The position numbers were made by a program, and so were the translations under genes. 64,000 nucleotides of DNA from Toxotes chatareus (Eukaryota; Chordata; Actinopteri; Toxotidae), in assembly GCA_016801885.1 (NCBI GenBank), contig CM028897.1:2773501-2837500 (forward strand), given 5' to 3'. The notes below the pieces were generated by a model. The model did no database searches, had not been told where the DNA came from, and saw only the letters and a program-made list of their open reading frames with translations. Each line of letters begins with the position of its first letter. Position 1 is the stretch's first letter. Positions 23,130-34,737 of the stretch are shown here, one piece after another.

Positions 23130-26100
23130 TTAAGGATAAGTGGAACCATGTGCTGAACTAGAAGAGGCAGCTCCTGCCTGGGTTTGGCTGAGGAGGCGCT
23201 GAGTCTCGCTGGCCTGGGAGTCCGAGCTCTCCTCCTCAGAGCTGGAGGGAACGTAGAGACCCAGAACCTGCTGCACCTTCAGGGGAAGCTCCTGGGGAGG
23301 GCAGAGGAGGAGAGGAGGTGAAGGGGGGGAGAAGAAGCATTGACAAGCAAGTTTTGATCATCCTGTGTTAGACTTCTGTTTCGATCCTTTCTGGGGTCCC
23401 AACCTCCAGGTTAGAAACCAGTGGTGCAGAGGTATGAATGACCCTGAAGACCTCGAGACATTCTGATGTGGCTTTAAAAATACACAATAACCAGACTTTT
23501 GTCTCTTTCCCATTTTAACAAAAACAGCAACATCATGTCAGAACACAGGCTGAGATATTCCAGCGACTCCACGCAGGACTGTGAGGGGTTCATGAAGCTC
23601 GTCTTCTTACCTTGCACTGAATCAGCTGCAGGTAGATGGCCTCCGCTCCGCGTAGAACGCTCTGCAGATCCAACTTCATCGTCAGCTCATTAATGTGCTG
23701 CAGATCAGCCGCAACAAACAAAATTACCCCACGGATGAAAATGTGTATGTTGACAGACAAAGTAACCGAAGTCATAACCAAACACACGAGCAGTACGCAC
23801 CTTCAGAATAGTGTTGAAGTCGTGGTCTGAGCCAATCAGCTCGCCTCTCTGGGACTCCAGGATTGAACAGGCGATCAGCAGGTGGAAGTTGTCACATGGA
23901 AGTCGAGTCCACAGGACCTGAGGCACAAATCAGGATGTTACAAAACAAAACAAAGTCATTCTGCTAGATAAGCTACCGTACAACACTGCAGTATGTTTTC
24001 AATTGCATGGAAAAAAACTGAGCAGCTTTAAGTTTCAAAATAAAACAGTTTTTTTTTTTTAAATCAAAAATACACCTCAATAAATGTCAAACATTTTTAA
24101 AGTGAAGTTGTGTTAACTGTCACACCCTGATATGAAGTTTAACACCACCAAGGGTTAAAGCAGCAAAGGCAGCCTGACTGTTTATCTCACTGGCTGCACT
24201 TCGTTTCAGCATCATAAAAATATTAATGTATAGAAGTTAATGCAGCTGTTGTGAACTCGCCTCCCACAAAGTGAGGATGTCCTCGAAGGAAAACTCTCTC
24301 TTGAACCAGATGAGCAGCCAGCGGAAACAGAAGCAGAGCGAGCCGCTGTCCTGAGAGTCTGATTTAGATACGAACAAAAAAAAGAAGAAGAAGAAGAAGA
24401 AGGAGGAGCCCTTCATAAATGAGTAATATCAAGAGTCAAGCACATTTTACCCCCTGCATCCCTGTCACTGAAATTCATGAATTCCAGTTAATCACTTTCT
24501 CTCATTTAACAAAGAGTTTCATGCATATTTACCGGGTGTGAACCCCACAACCTCTACAGACGATTTCATACAGAACTAACAGAGGCTGCATTTAGAAAAA
24601 AAAGCCTCTTATTTGTTTTATTTTTGTTTCTGGCCTACTTTTCATTGCTTTATCCTTATAAGTTCTGCTACAAGAGCCCAGCTTTGCCTCAGGGCCTGTT
24701 AGGGTTTATTTTAATCGAATCCAGTCTGTGTGGATGAATATTGGCTGACTAACCCAGGAAGTCACACAGCTCGGGGTCCAGAGCCTTCAGCAGGATACTG
24801 AGCTGAAGGAGCTGCTGCTTCATGGCCTCCTGAGACTCTTCAAAGTTCTGGTGCTGCAGAGAGGAAAACAGGATGGGGCCAGTTAGTCACCAGTAAGTCA
24901 CCAGTAAGTCTGTGCTTTTCAAAAATACTGCCGTTTATACGACCCACTGTGTCTGAAACTTTAACAAAGATCACAGAGAAAGACACCTGATCCACAAGAA
25001 TAACAACGTGTACTCCCTGTTTTCTTTTCTGCCAGAACAGCTAATGAAGCATTAGTTCATCACAGCAACAATAAGGACTGCATTTAAGGGGGGACAACCA
25101 AGAGAGACATTCCTACTAACCACTAGCTCCATGAAGCCTGTCAGACACCAGAAGGACTCCACCTCATTCTGGGTGACGAACAGGAGGGGAGAAAGGAGAT
25201 CACTCATCCCCTGCACATAACCTGGAGTGGAAGGAAGTGTCAGAGGGACGTGATACCTGTGGTTAGCAAATCATATAATCTAAAACACCCTGTTCATGAT
25301 CTAAAAATCTGCTGTAATTAGCAAGAACTTAAAAAAACAAACATTAAATCCACATCCAGTTTGACTGCAGGCACTGAGGTGTAAAATCAACCTTTTCAGG
25401 AAGAGAAATGTTTGTCTGGCTCTTCTGTCTCTACCTCATACTCCAGAACCTACCAAGATCAAAGTTGTACATGCAGTATGTCATCAGCACATCATGAAGC
25501 AGAGTCAGTCCCGGATTATCGTTCCCAGAGAAGAACGTATTGTGTCTGTCTGTCCTGTTGACATCTCTCTCTGTCACAAAAAAACAAAGACAGTTCAGCT
25601 TCAGCATCAACTGCAGCTCTCACTGGCAGCTGACTGGTATGATGAAGAATAGACCCTCTGTTTTTTTGGACGGATTGCAGAACTGACCTATCAGGCTTCT
25701 GTAGCCTCTGAGGAGGGAGTTCCTCATCTCCTGCTCTTCGCTGACGGACTTCCACTGCACCTTCATTCTGAAATACTCATCCCTGCAGACACAGAGGGGC
25801 ATCAAAGTGGTTCACTACCTTCAAGGAAGGGCTGGACATTTTTGGGGAATATATTTGTAAACAGAAGTATTTTCCAAAAGGTCAAACCATCATAAAGATG
25901 CAAAGTAATAAAAACACAAACGTTTTAACCCGCAGAATGTCCTCCCGTTCTTTAGCGGTGCTGTTCCATGGATAAAAGCCCAGGAGAAACTTCCAGAGGT
26001 CCCTCCTTAGTGAGGGCACGATGCCCTACAAGAGACAATAACAGTATTAAAAACTGCAAATCTGGTCGAAAGACATAAACAGGAGGTGTCTTCCAGATAA

Positions 26101-28871
26101 AAGATATGTATACTGTCACTGTATTTACAGTCTCACCCCTCTGAACACGAGCTCTTTGATTTTTTCTGGGTTCTTCACGCGCCCCTCAGGGTCCAGAAAT
26201 GCCTCCCATTTGTCCAGAGGCTGTCCCCTGGTTACGTCCGGTCTGGGACCGAGCTCTGCCCCCTTGATGGAAAAACGTAAACAATCGATGAATGTCTCTT
26301 TTGACCTGTTTAACCATCTGTAATCTCTACACATTAATATCTGTCCTAAATGCTTCTTTTAGTGTCTTTGTCTTACACAGGTGATGAGTTCAAATTCAGG
26401 CTCTTCATCAGACTGGAGGGGCAAGCTAGGATCCTGAGCAGAACGTAAGTGGATGGGGGACTCTGGAGGCCGGAGCGCTGCCCTGAAGAAATTAGTGACT
26501 TTGGAGAATCCACCGAATGTAGTGGCGTAGGGGTCCTGGATAAATCTCTGTTCAAGTACAGGCAGTTATCAGCATCTCACTTTTTGTAGAACATGTGTGA
26601 GCACTGCACTGATGCTACGCTTATGGGTTTAAATACAAATAAAAATAAATTACCAAGACCAGATCCGACCCTCCATCATCAAAGAGCTGCAGCTTATCGA
26701 CGGACTGAGAGAGAGCGCCTGAGTCATGTGGGTAGGCAAGGAAGAGCCGTCCGTCAACTGGTGACCTGATGATAACAACAGGAGCATTGTGATGTTTTTT
26801 CCAGTCATGTGATGTGTCAAAAGAAATGTAAACAGCTCTGTGTGAAACTGTACAACAGCTGTTTAAAGAAATGAAATGAGCTCTAACACTAATTGCTGCT
26901 GGGGGTTGCGGTGATAATACTTACTGGTCCAAGATGATGTAACGTTGCAGAGCCTTAAGCAGTTCCCTGGTTCCTCCTCTGTGGAAGTGCAGAGGAGGAA
27001 GTGGGTGCCCTCCTCTGCTAGTCAACACTAGAAAGTTTCGACCAAAGGAAAAGCGGGCCCTCCGAAGAGAGTACAGCTCTGAGAGAGGAAGGGAGAACGA
27101 CCACTGACCTGCAGGTGAAATAAGGTATATTTAGTTTCACGCATCCTTTCTTAACATAACACTTTGCACAAAGTGAGAGATGTGTAAACTGCACCTGACT
27201 CTTTGACTGGAACATGCTCTCGATCTTTCTTCACGGTGCTGATAACTGCCCAGTCTGGCTCATAACCAGGGTCAAATTTTGTATCCTCCTCCCCTCCTTC
27301 ACCATCCTAATCAGTAAAAAGATCCGCGGATTGTTGGTCATTACATTTGAATCAGAAAAGATACAAATATTTTGTCTTTTTCATGTGTAGCAAACACATG
27401 ATTACTGACCTTTTTGGAGTAGAGTACAGCAGGGGCACTACGACCCTCGTCCTCCAGTGGGCTCCACTCTAGCGCTGGCACCCCAGCCTAAAACAAAGAC
27501 ATGCTTAATTACCCCAGTGCTCCCCTGATTTCCCTCTTTGAACCAGGCCAGACTCAGACATTTTTGCTTACCCGCTCCACAATGCGGATAAACCCTGGGA
27601 TGGTGGTGTCCTGGTTACTCCTCTTGGCATTTGTGTGCAGGTACACCCCCTCCTTCTCAAATATCAGCTGTGGAGGAAGAAATCCCACATAAATGAGGGT
27701 TGTAAAAAGTAAAATGAGATATAAGGAGGTGGCTCACTTCTGTGCCTAATTCTGGTAATGGGAACAGGTTAGTTAGTGAATGGAAGCTGTATTTAATACG
27801 GTTTCAAATCAGGATCATGTTAATTAACAATTAACCATGTGAACATTATACTAGTTGCCTTTCTCTGCTGCTTTCCTGTTGTTTATTTTGTTTGCCCTTT
27901 TCCCTATTACTTATTAAGTGTGGAATGGATTAGATAGATAGATAGATAACCACTATGTGTTATGTTCTGATGTGGCTTGTTTGGTGGATGTGCACTGTAT
28001 TAATCTGCGCATAATACTTATGTGTTGTATTCTGAATTTAAAGAAATATGTCATTTTATTGTAATTTTAATTTTAATTTAATTTAATTTAAATGCTGCTC
28101 AATGAGCATTGTTCTTATAAAATAAAGGAATAAATAAATTTGTGAAGCTGGATTTTGGCACTTTAAGTAAAAAATGACTTAAACCACTCAACAAAACAAT
28201 TGATTTTGGAACGATTGACTTGGGCCTTTATCAATATTATGTTATACGGCTTAACTCCTAGAATTCATCAAATTAAATCTTCTTAACTTTACTGCATAAA
28301 CTGTGAGGTCACTGCTCATTTAAAAGCAAAGGAATCTGTGTAGGGGTAAAGGGGTCCATTGAATAGAGACTTGTCGCTGTAGAAGGTGAGATCAGATAAC
28401 AGACAGCTGGTAAATGACAGAGGAACATCACATGATTTCAGCGTGCCGGGTCTGCCAGGTCACTCGGTCAGAAACAACAGGAAAAACTCGGACACAAAAC
28501 AAAAAAACAAAACTGAGGTAGACTTTGCTGAGATGAAGAAGTATCAGCTGACTTAGCTATAAAGCTATCGAGCCTGTATGGTTGTTGACACGGCTATCGG
28601 CTAGCTATCCAACATTTTACATGTCAGCCAGATGACAACGTGGAGCTGACAGGTCTATTTTATCGAACATTATTGAGAACCAATACCTAGCTTAAAGTGT
28701 TAACGTCAGCTAACACTATCAGCGAGCTCGAGTAGATCTACCCAACATATCAAAGCCGAATTGTGGGGAAAGGCATCGACATTTACACATTTAAATACCG
28801 CCGGTAAACTATTGTAAAAAAAACTTTAAAAAAAATGTGAATACCTTGTAATCTTCAACGTTTTGCTCCAT
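23130..28871 (-). CDS. tbc1d17: TBC1 domain family member 17 (Rab GTPase-activating protein), complete, 628 residues
   Basis: TBC1D17 is a Rab GAP of endosomal traffic and autophagy. Seventeen minus-strand exons: 28845-28871, 27572-27667, 27410-27487, 27195-27306, 26925-27108, 26654-26765, 26377-26547, 26137-26262, 25922-26025, 25688-25782, 25454-25570, 25121-25221, 24754-24853, 24261-24358, 23801-23917, 23611-23697, 23130-23291. They sum to 628 codons plus stop; human has about 648 residues. The N-terminal half is the DUF3548-type Rab-binding region (FDPGYEPDWAVISTV, RRARFSFGRNFLVLTSRGG). The TBC domain has WKFLLGFYPW, the arginine finger in RDVNRTDR and the glutamine finger in YVQGMSDLLSP, so it should be catalytically competent. 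A Ser-rich tail ends the protein. The intron after exon 14 has a GC donor. TBC1D15 is the alternative; the akt1s1 neighbour and the sequence favour TBC1D17. Confidence 0.95.
23918..24260 (-). other. tbc1d17: GC-AG intron in tbc1d17
   Basis: On the minus strand exon 14 ends TTTGTGGGAG and the intron begins GCGAGTTCAC. The acceptor is GCCTCAG before GTCCTGTGG. Only this junction joins TLWE to VLWTRLP in frame, matching the family sequence LWEVLWT. The donor is otherwise a strong consensus (GAG then GCGAGT), as is typical of GC-AG introns. Confidence 0.85.
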
Positions 28872-28909
28872 TCCTCCGTCGTCTGAATCCCTGCTTCGTT
28901 CTTCCAAAA

Positions 28910-28990
28910 CAAATGTTACGTCACGCTTCCTGTTTACGAGAAGTCCCGCCCCCGAAGGCACGTCATGGAGAGCGAGCCAATCAGATCCTG
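28910..28990 (-). promoter_or_regulatory. tbc1d17: tbc1d17 core promoter
   Basis: Just upstream of the tbc1d17 start codon (28871) are a CRE-like TTACGTCACGC (28916-28926) followed by an ETS-like CTTCC, a GC-box-like CCCGCCCCCG (about 28945-28954) and a CCAAT box (28977-28981). This is the layout of a TATA-less housekeeping promoter. The start site is not determined. Confidence 0.55.
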
Positions 28991-29889
28991 CGCATCCAGA
29001 TTTAGTATTTGTAATTAAAAACAAATAATAATTATAACGTCACAGTACGACAATAAACTACACACAGACACGCTTCGATAATAATGTTTTCCGTAATGTC
29101 ATAATTAAAATATTATGCAATATTATTTTGAAAGTACTGACGTGTTAGTTTGAATGAAGTTTCTCACTATGATCAGGGCAGTGAACACTCAGTCAGGGAA
29201 GACATAATAAAAAGACTAAACTACAGGTATGACCGGTGCTGATTACTAAAGCACTTATAAACAATATTCCAACAACAGATGACAAACTTTGCAGCTAGCT
29301 GGTGAAATTGGTGGAGCATGAAGTAATAAGAATTAAGTTTTAAATCATTAAGTGGATGGAATATTTTTATCCAGACGGTAGATATATAAAGAGGCAACTG
29401 CATGCTAACAACAACTTTCTGCTGCCCCCAGCTGGCCAAAATGTCTAATGTAGTGTTGCAGTTCCTCCTTTTGACCATTGGTCAAAAACACTCTCAACAG
29501 CGCCTGTGTCAAGAAAGAAACAATTACAAACGTCTAATATTAAAGAAAGTTAAAAGACAGTTCATTAGAATTCATTAGACAATGCAGCGATTTGTTAGCC
29601 AGGACTGTTTATTGGAATAAAATACATCGTTCGGGGGAAAATAGTATTGCATGTATATAAGCATCATAGATATTGTCAATATTACTACCAGTATTACTAT
29701 GAAAACCGTTACTTGTACTTATGTATTTCTGCCCGACAGTACTTTTTACTCCACCTCATTAATCTAACAGCTGCAGTGACCGGTTTACTTTCACACTCAG
29801 ACTTTATTTGAGAAACAAAGTGTGGTCCTGTTACCTGTGAGCAGCCGGTGGGTGGGTGGGTTGGCGCAGGTGAGGAGGAGTAGGTGGAC

Positions 29890-29992
29890 CGTACACGTGC
29901 ACGAGAACAAGGCGAGTACGAGCCCGCCCACAGGGCTCGGTCACGTGTACAACGTGCGTTCGATTGGAAGGCAGTAAACAGGTGACGTCAGA
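29890..29992 (+). promoter_or_regulatory. akt1s1: Candidate akt1s1 promoter with two CACGTG E-boxes, CCAAT and CRE
   Basis: Two CACGTG hexamers (29894-29899 and 29942-29947) sit in opposed contexts, GTACACGTG and CACGTGTAC. They are followed by an inverted CCAAT (ATTGG, 29963-29967) and a perfect CRE, TGACGTCA (29983-29990). The cluster is in the tbc1d17-akt1s1 intergenic region, about 1 kb from tbc1d17 exon 1. Assignment to akt1s1 is by position. Confidence 0.45.
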
Positions 29993-30479
29993 AATGCGTC
30001 AAGTTGAGCTGACCCAAACAAAACCGGATGGGAGCTGAGCTTAACTTTCAAATTAAAAGCATCGATTATCATAGCTAAACGTTAGAGTTACAGATGAAAC
30101 GAGGTTAAGCTTGAAATTGAACTAAAAAGAAATGCGTATTCATATATTATGGTCAAGGAGGATCCTTAATGATATCGACTGAAGATGATCAATATATCCA
30201 GCTCAATAAAAGGAGAGACTTGAGTAGAAGAAAACTGTCATGTGAATTCACTCGTTTTCGTGTGAAATCTTAAATAGTAAACTGTAACTATATCTTGCTT
30301 TTACTTAAAGTTATCTGGCAATTTTTCTTCTAGTTTTTTTTTAGGTCTTTTAAAAGAGCTGTAAAAAAAAAGTTACTGTTATTGCTGTCGTGGCTATCAC
30401 AGGTGGGGAGTCCAACAAACGCCTGTTCATCGACGCTGCTTTTATTTCGAAATTCTTAACCGGAAAGTCCTTTAATAAC

Positions 30480-30617
30480 TCCGTGCTGGCTTGCTGCTGG
30501 TGCAGAGCCTAGCTAGGGGAGAGAAACCGTGGGAGAAGGTAGAACACGTATGATAAAAAAGAAGTAGAGTTAAAGGTCGATAAACATCTGGTAACGTGGA
30601 AGAAAGAAACTGAACAG
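30480..30617 (+). other. akt1s1: Candidate non-coding first exon of akt1s1
   Basis: A strong donor, GAACAG then GTAGGTGA, lies at 30617/30618, upstream of the coding start at 31545. The left boundary is arbitrary. A second, weaker donor (GAGAAG then GTAGAA) lies near 30536. Confidence 0.3.
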
Positions 30618-30687
30618 GTAGGTGAACGTCTTCCCATGTTTCTGTAATTTATACTTGCGCGTCTCGGCTCCTGTCAAAGCCTGAAAA

Positions 30688-30903
30688 ATGGAGGTGAAAT
30701 GTGGTTCCATCATGAAATGGTTGCACACAACACTGAATAAACAACAAGATCAACAACAACAGCAGCTGCTGCAGCAGCAGCGGCGGCGACAGCAACCGCA
30801 CAGAAAAGTCCGTGTCATGCAGTTTAAACAGACACAGAAACGACTGCAAAGACGGCAGAAAGGGGGATCAATAGAGAGCGGAGTCAGTACAAAGCTACAG
30901 TAG
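30688..30903 (+). other. Small Gln/Arg-rich open reading frame (71 codons) in the akt1s1 5' region
   Basis: It begins ATG GAG GTG AAA and contains a run of CAA/CAG codons (LNKQQDQQQQQLLQQQRRRQQ), then basic residues, and ends TAG. I recognise no family. Its position between the two divergent genes suggests either an upstream ORF in the akt1s1 leader or intronic triplet-repeat sequence with no coding role. Confidence 0.2.
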
Positions 30904-31544
30904 CTACAGTAGTTAGCATTGGCTGGCTGGTGAAAGGGGTGGTGGGGGCTGCGACAGACAGGGGACAGATTTGTTTTTATAGGTTGTGTTTATGTGTTTG
31001 CACATAGTTAAATGAATAGAAACCTGCACAAGGTAAATGACACGCGTTTGCATTTTTTAAAAGTCTGACCACAAATCTTGCCTTTCTTTTATGTTTCTGT
31101 TTTATTAGGTATCACCAGCAACTTGGCAACATCTTTTCTCTCCCCTGGCTCTCCAGTGTGTAAGGACACCACCTTCTATACGTATACATATATAAATATA
31201 TATCATATCTTAAAGTCACCTAGTGCCTCTCTTCCTGATAGATCATTATTTCCCCCCTCATCTTCACCGGTGCAAAAACTATCCGAACACCAGCAAGACA
31301 GAAGAAACAAATCTCCAATGAGTTTTCAGCCTGTCTGACAAAGTCAGATGCACTACAGCTACCAAAGCCAACTGTCTTTAAAAGTTAACTGTTAACTTTT
31401 AACTGTCCTTTCCTAAGTTTGACGCTCCCAAATCAACCAAATCAAAGTTTCTGATCTAAGTCTCAGAGCTCCTCATCTTTCATCAGCATTACTCTCGTTA
31501 AGGCAGTCCATTGAAGAAAGCTGTAAACAGCACTTAGCACCATT

Positions 31545-33893
31545 ATGGCCTCCATCACCCAGTTATCTGAGCCCGAGATCCCAGACAACCACAAAGAGAG
31601 CTGGCTGGCGCTTCTTTCTGCTGCGGAAGCGTATTGCCAAAAGTCAGGCTGCGACCTGGCCATACTAACAGCCTGTAAGAAGTTCCGGTCGTCGGCTGGA
31701 GACGCAGATGGGGTGAGGAAGCGGGAGAGCAGCAGTGCCTTTCCGAGAGAGTGTGATTTCTCCTACAACGTATGGGGTCAAGGGTTTCTGGCTGAGTCAG
31801 CGCGCCGCTACATGGACGACATTGGCGTGCTGCACTCCACAACCCTGCTAACAGCCCAAAAGCACACACGCCAGGCTGGGGGAGAGGGCGGAAACAAGCT
31901 GGTGGTTGACCTGACCTCTGACCCCGGACACAGGGGGGTGAGTGGCCTGCTTGAGCTGCGTACTGCACTGTGGTACTTAATGAAAATGTTCACACCCATA
32001 ATATGTTGGATTTTTTTGTTGTTGTTATAGAACTTTACAGGAGACGGTGGAGTGGGCGGGGTCAGTCCCAACAGCAGACTGTACTCCCAAAGCTACCCAT
32101 CAATCTACAGCTCAGGAGCTGGTACCGGCCAGGGCGCCGGGCAGAATGGTAATGGAGAGAGGGAAAGGGAGAAGAGTGTGCTGGAGGCCGAGAGAGGCAG
32201 GCAGAGGTCTGGGATTGTGGATTTGGAAGAAGAGTGTGAAGATGAGGAAGAGGAGGAGGACATGGATGAGAGGAGACCCTACGGGACTGAAAGTGCTGGT
32301 GAGGGGCGACACAGTTTATCTGTCTCTTTAAATACTTTAAATGCACTGATTCTGAGGATTTACATCATCATTCTGCTTCAGGTGTCTTCTCAATGGACGA
32401 GGACTCTCTGTCTCGGGACTGTGAGCCGTTCTTTGAATCTGATGGGGAGGAGGAGAGCACTGATGGTACGAGTTTGGAATTCAGACTCCATATGTCCATA
32501 TTTGTGCATTACCTGCATTAGTTTGTTTTATGTGTCTTAGGCTCTTTGAGCGAGGACGCTCCTCCTCCGCCTCGTGGCATGGCGGTGGGTCAGGCTGCGT
32601 ACTCGTCCCGTCACTCCCACCCCATGGCTCTGGCCCGCTCGCTGCCCGTGTCTGTGCCCGTGTGGGGCTGCAGAGGAACCCGAGCTGCTCAGGGAGACAG
32701 TAACAGCGGAGAGCGGGTGAGCCTCACACAGTGTTGGACAGAGCCGCTGGTTTGCATGCTGAGATTAAAATGTTCTGGAGCCTGTATCACAGAGCGAGAT
32801 TAGTGGCTTAGCCAGCTATCTTTGGGCTTAAATCATGCTTTCTGATAGCACGAGGCTGGCTTACGTTTGTATCTGGGTAGATCACCACAATAACATATTC
32901 TGCTTGGCTCACCTGCTCCGGAGCAGGTGAGCACCAGGTTAAAATCAGATCTGTTAACAGCCACATCACTGGAAAAATTCAGTCATGATTCCTGCAGGAT
33001 TTATTCCAGGGCCAAAAGTACTGAACAGTAGAATGAAAGTAAGTTCAAATAGCAACATTTCTGTAAGTGGAGTTGCTTCACTTGTGATAATTACAGGGAT
33101 TCACTTGTTTTTGTTGGGCCTGTTTTTTTCTTTACGCATGGGATCTGAAGTTTCTCTTCCTGGTTTGGCAGCACAAAATGCAAACTGTATTTAACAGGCC
33201 CGTATAATAAATCTCCACAGTCATCTACAGCTTTTTTATATATTGATATCATTGCTAGTGTGTAACAAGCTTCATGATCCCAGTTATCTGTGAAGCCAGA
33301 TCTAGTTAAACATGCTTCATGATACAGGCACAAATATGAGAACTAGAGTGACTGACTGCTCAGTCAGCAGTCAGCCATTCTAGTTCTGTTATGAAATAAT
33401 TACGGGAACAAGGTCTGGTGTTTATTTGTGCTGACTGTATCTGTGACTAACAATCCTCAGCGCAATCAAATAGTTATGACATTATAAAAAACAGACAATA
33501 GGTTACAAGACTCGGTGAGAAGCAAGTCAGTCTTTCCTCAAAAAAGTCTGTAAAGACTTCTCAGTATTCTGGTGCTCCGTCGGTTCATGTGACGTAAAAG
33601 CGCGTGTGACATTTGTGTGAGGTCACGCTGGGCCAATATTTCACAAGTGTCAAACGCTATTTTCTGAGTGGACGAACAACAGGAATTTGAATTTTCCCGT
33701 TGATGCCCAGACCTTCCCTGTTAACACACTGTGCCTCTATGTGTTCGTCCCTCAGGTGGGCTGTGCGGACCTGGAGCACATCGCTGCCAGTATGAAAGCC
33801 CTGCTGGCCCCCGGAGCCACTGACGGGACGGAAATGTTTGGGGCCCTGCCTCGGCCCCGTCTCAACACAGGGGACTTCTCCCTCAAGCACTGA
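31545..33893 (+). CDS. akt1s1: Proline-rich AKT1 substrate 1 (PRAS40), complete, 352 residues
   Basis: PRAS40 binds Raptor and inhibits mTORC1 until phosphorylated by Akt and mTORC1. Exons: 31545-31937, 32031-32298, 32382-32465, 32541-32716, 33756-33893. Exon ends and phases close. Functional motifs are conserved: a TOS-like FSMDE (human FVMDE) in exon 3 followed by FFESDGEEESTDGSLSE, RSLPVSVPVWG (the mTORC1-site region around human Ser183) in exon 4, and LPRPRLNTGDF (the Akt site, human Thr246) in exon 5. The N-terminus ELSWLALL-like alpha segment and YNVWGQGFLAESARRYMDDI resemble the vertebrate N-terminal domain. At 352 residues it is longer than human (256), mainly through exon 2, which is Gly/Ser- and then Glu-rich. 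The human C-terminal basic tail is replaced by SLKH. Confidence 0.93.
32780..33329. mobile_element. MITE (about 550 bp) in akt1s1 intron 4, terminal inverted repeats GCCTGTATCA
   Basis: Perfect 10-bp inverted termini, GCCTGTATCA at 32780-32789 and TGATACAGGC at 33320-33329, continue inward as an imperfect match (AGCGAGATTAG against AAGCATGTTTA). A perfect 26-bp palindrome centred on TCCGGA lies inside at 32907-32932. I recognise the termini as a widespread teleost non-autonomous element; there is no coding capacity. A target duplication is not clear. Confidence 0.7.
33339..33387. repeat. 49-bp near-perfect palindrome next to the akt1s1 intronic MITE
   Basis: The arms AGAACTAGAGTGACTGACTG and CAGTCAGCCATTCTAGTTCT pair with only a few mismatches around a central GCTCAGTCAG. 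It could be a remnant of a folded-back element inserted beside the MITE. The single strand would form a hairpin. Confidence 0.7.
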
Positions 33894-34409
33894 GAGAGAG
33901 CGTGAGGCGAGCGGAGAGAAAGAGAAAGGGATAGAGGGAGCGAATTAGAGCGATAAAGGAAACACGGTAGAGATGTTGTCATGACCTGGACTGGCTGGCA
34001 GATGTGACGTACAGTATGTGAAACAGTGTAAAAGCTAATACCTCCATTTATTTCTCACTAACCAAAATTAACAGCACATGCTTTGAGGAGTCACTACATA
34101 TTTCACAATACTAGCAACTACACATCCCCAAACACTACATTAGGATTGGACAATCTATTCCTTAAAAGAAGGGGTAGAAACCAGAGGAACGGCTGCCGAA
34201 CGTAACACGAAGCTTGTGGCTTTTTCAAAATGTGAGCGGAGGACACCAGCACCTCCTCATAACATGCCTGTTTGTACTTTTACTTTTGCCAATGAATCAC
34301 TGACTGATAGAATGATTGTAAATCAATAATGAGAAATAGAGGATGTTTTTTTTTTTTTTGCTCCAGATTATCTTGTTGAAATGACTGAATGAATGAGAAA
34401 GTGATTGTA

Positions 34410-34410
<1 letters not shown>

Positions 34411-34453
<43 letters not shown>
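34411..34453. repeat. Compound microsatellite (GT)11(GA)10 in the akt1s1 3' UTR
   Basis: A GT run at 34411-34432 passes directly into a GA run at 34433-34453, between the akt1s1 stop codon and its poly(A) signals. A T run lies at 34347-34360. Confidence 0.9.
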
Positions 34454-34540
34454 CGAAATGGGTTGATTTAAAAGGAACAAATGTCCATCTCTGACATTTC
34501 AAAAACAAACAAATGTTCCGTTAAGTACTTTTATGTTTCA

Positions 34541-34546
34541 AATAAA
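34541..34546 (+). terminator. akt1s1: Poly(A) signal of akt1s1
   Basis: AATAAA lies about 650 nt after the stop codon at 33891-33893. A second AATAAA at 34701-34706 is an alternative that would bring the transcript end up to that of the converging PRY-SPRY gene. Confidence 0.5.
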
Positions 34547-34737
34547 GGAGCAGCACCACGAGAGAGAGAGGACTCGTCCTGTAATTATGTGTGAGCATGC
34601 AATACTGTTGAAATCCTCTAGGGGGCCTCAGCGCTCTACTGTACAAGTCATGAATATGATCTACCATCTGATTTCTTCTCAACCCTGACATCATGCTAAA
34701 AATAAAGCAGTGTCAGTGTTATTACACAATAACTGAA

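Noticed and set aside
25920..25930. Ending tbc1d17 exon 9 at 25930 (donor after ILR)
   Set aside because: This would put a stop codon at the next junction (GGA TGA). The donor eight bases further on (25922) restores VKTDEYFRM, as in the family.
32041..32041. Using the second AG (acceptor at 32041) for akt1s1 exon 2
   Set aside because: It shifts the frame. The AG at 32030 keeps the frame that reaches the conserved FSMDE motif.
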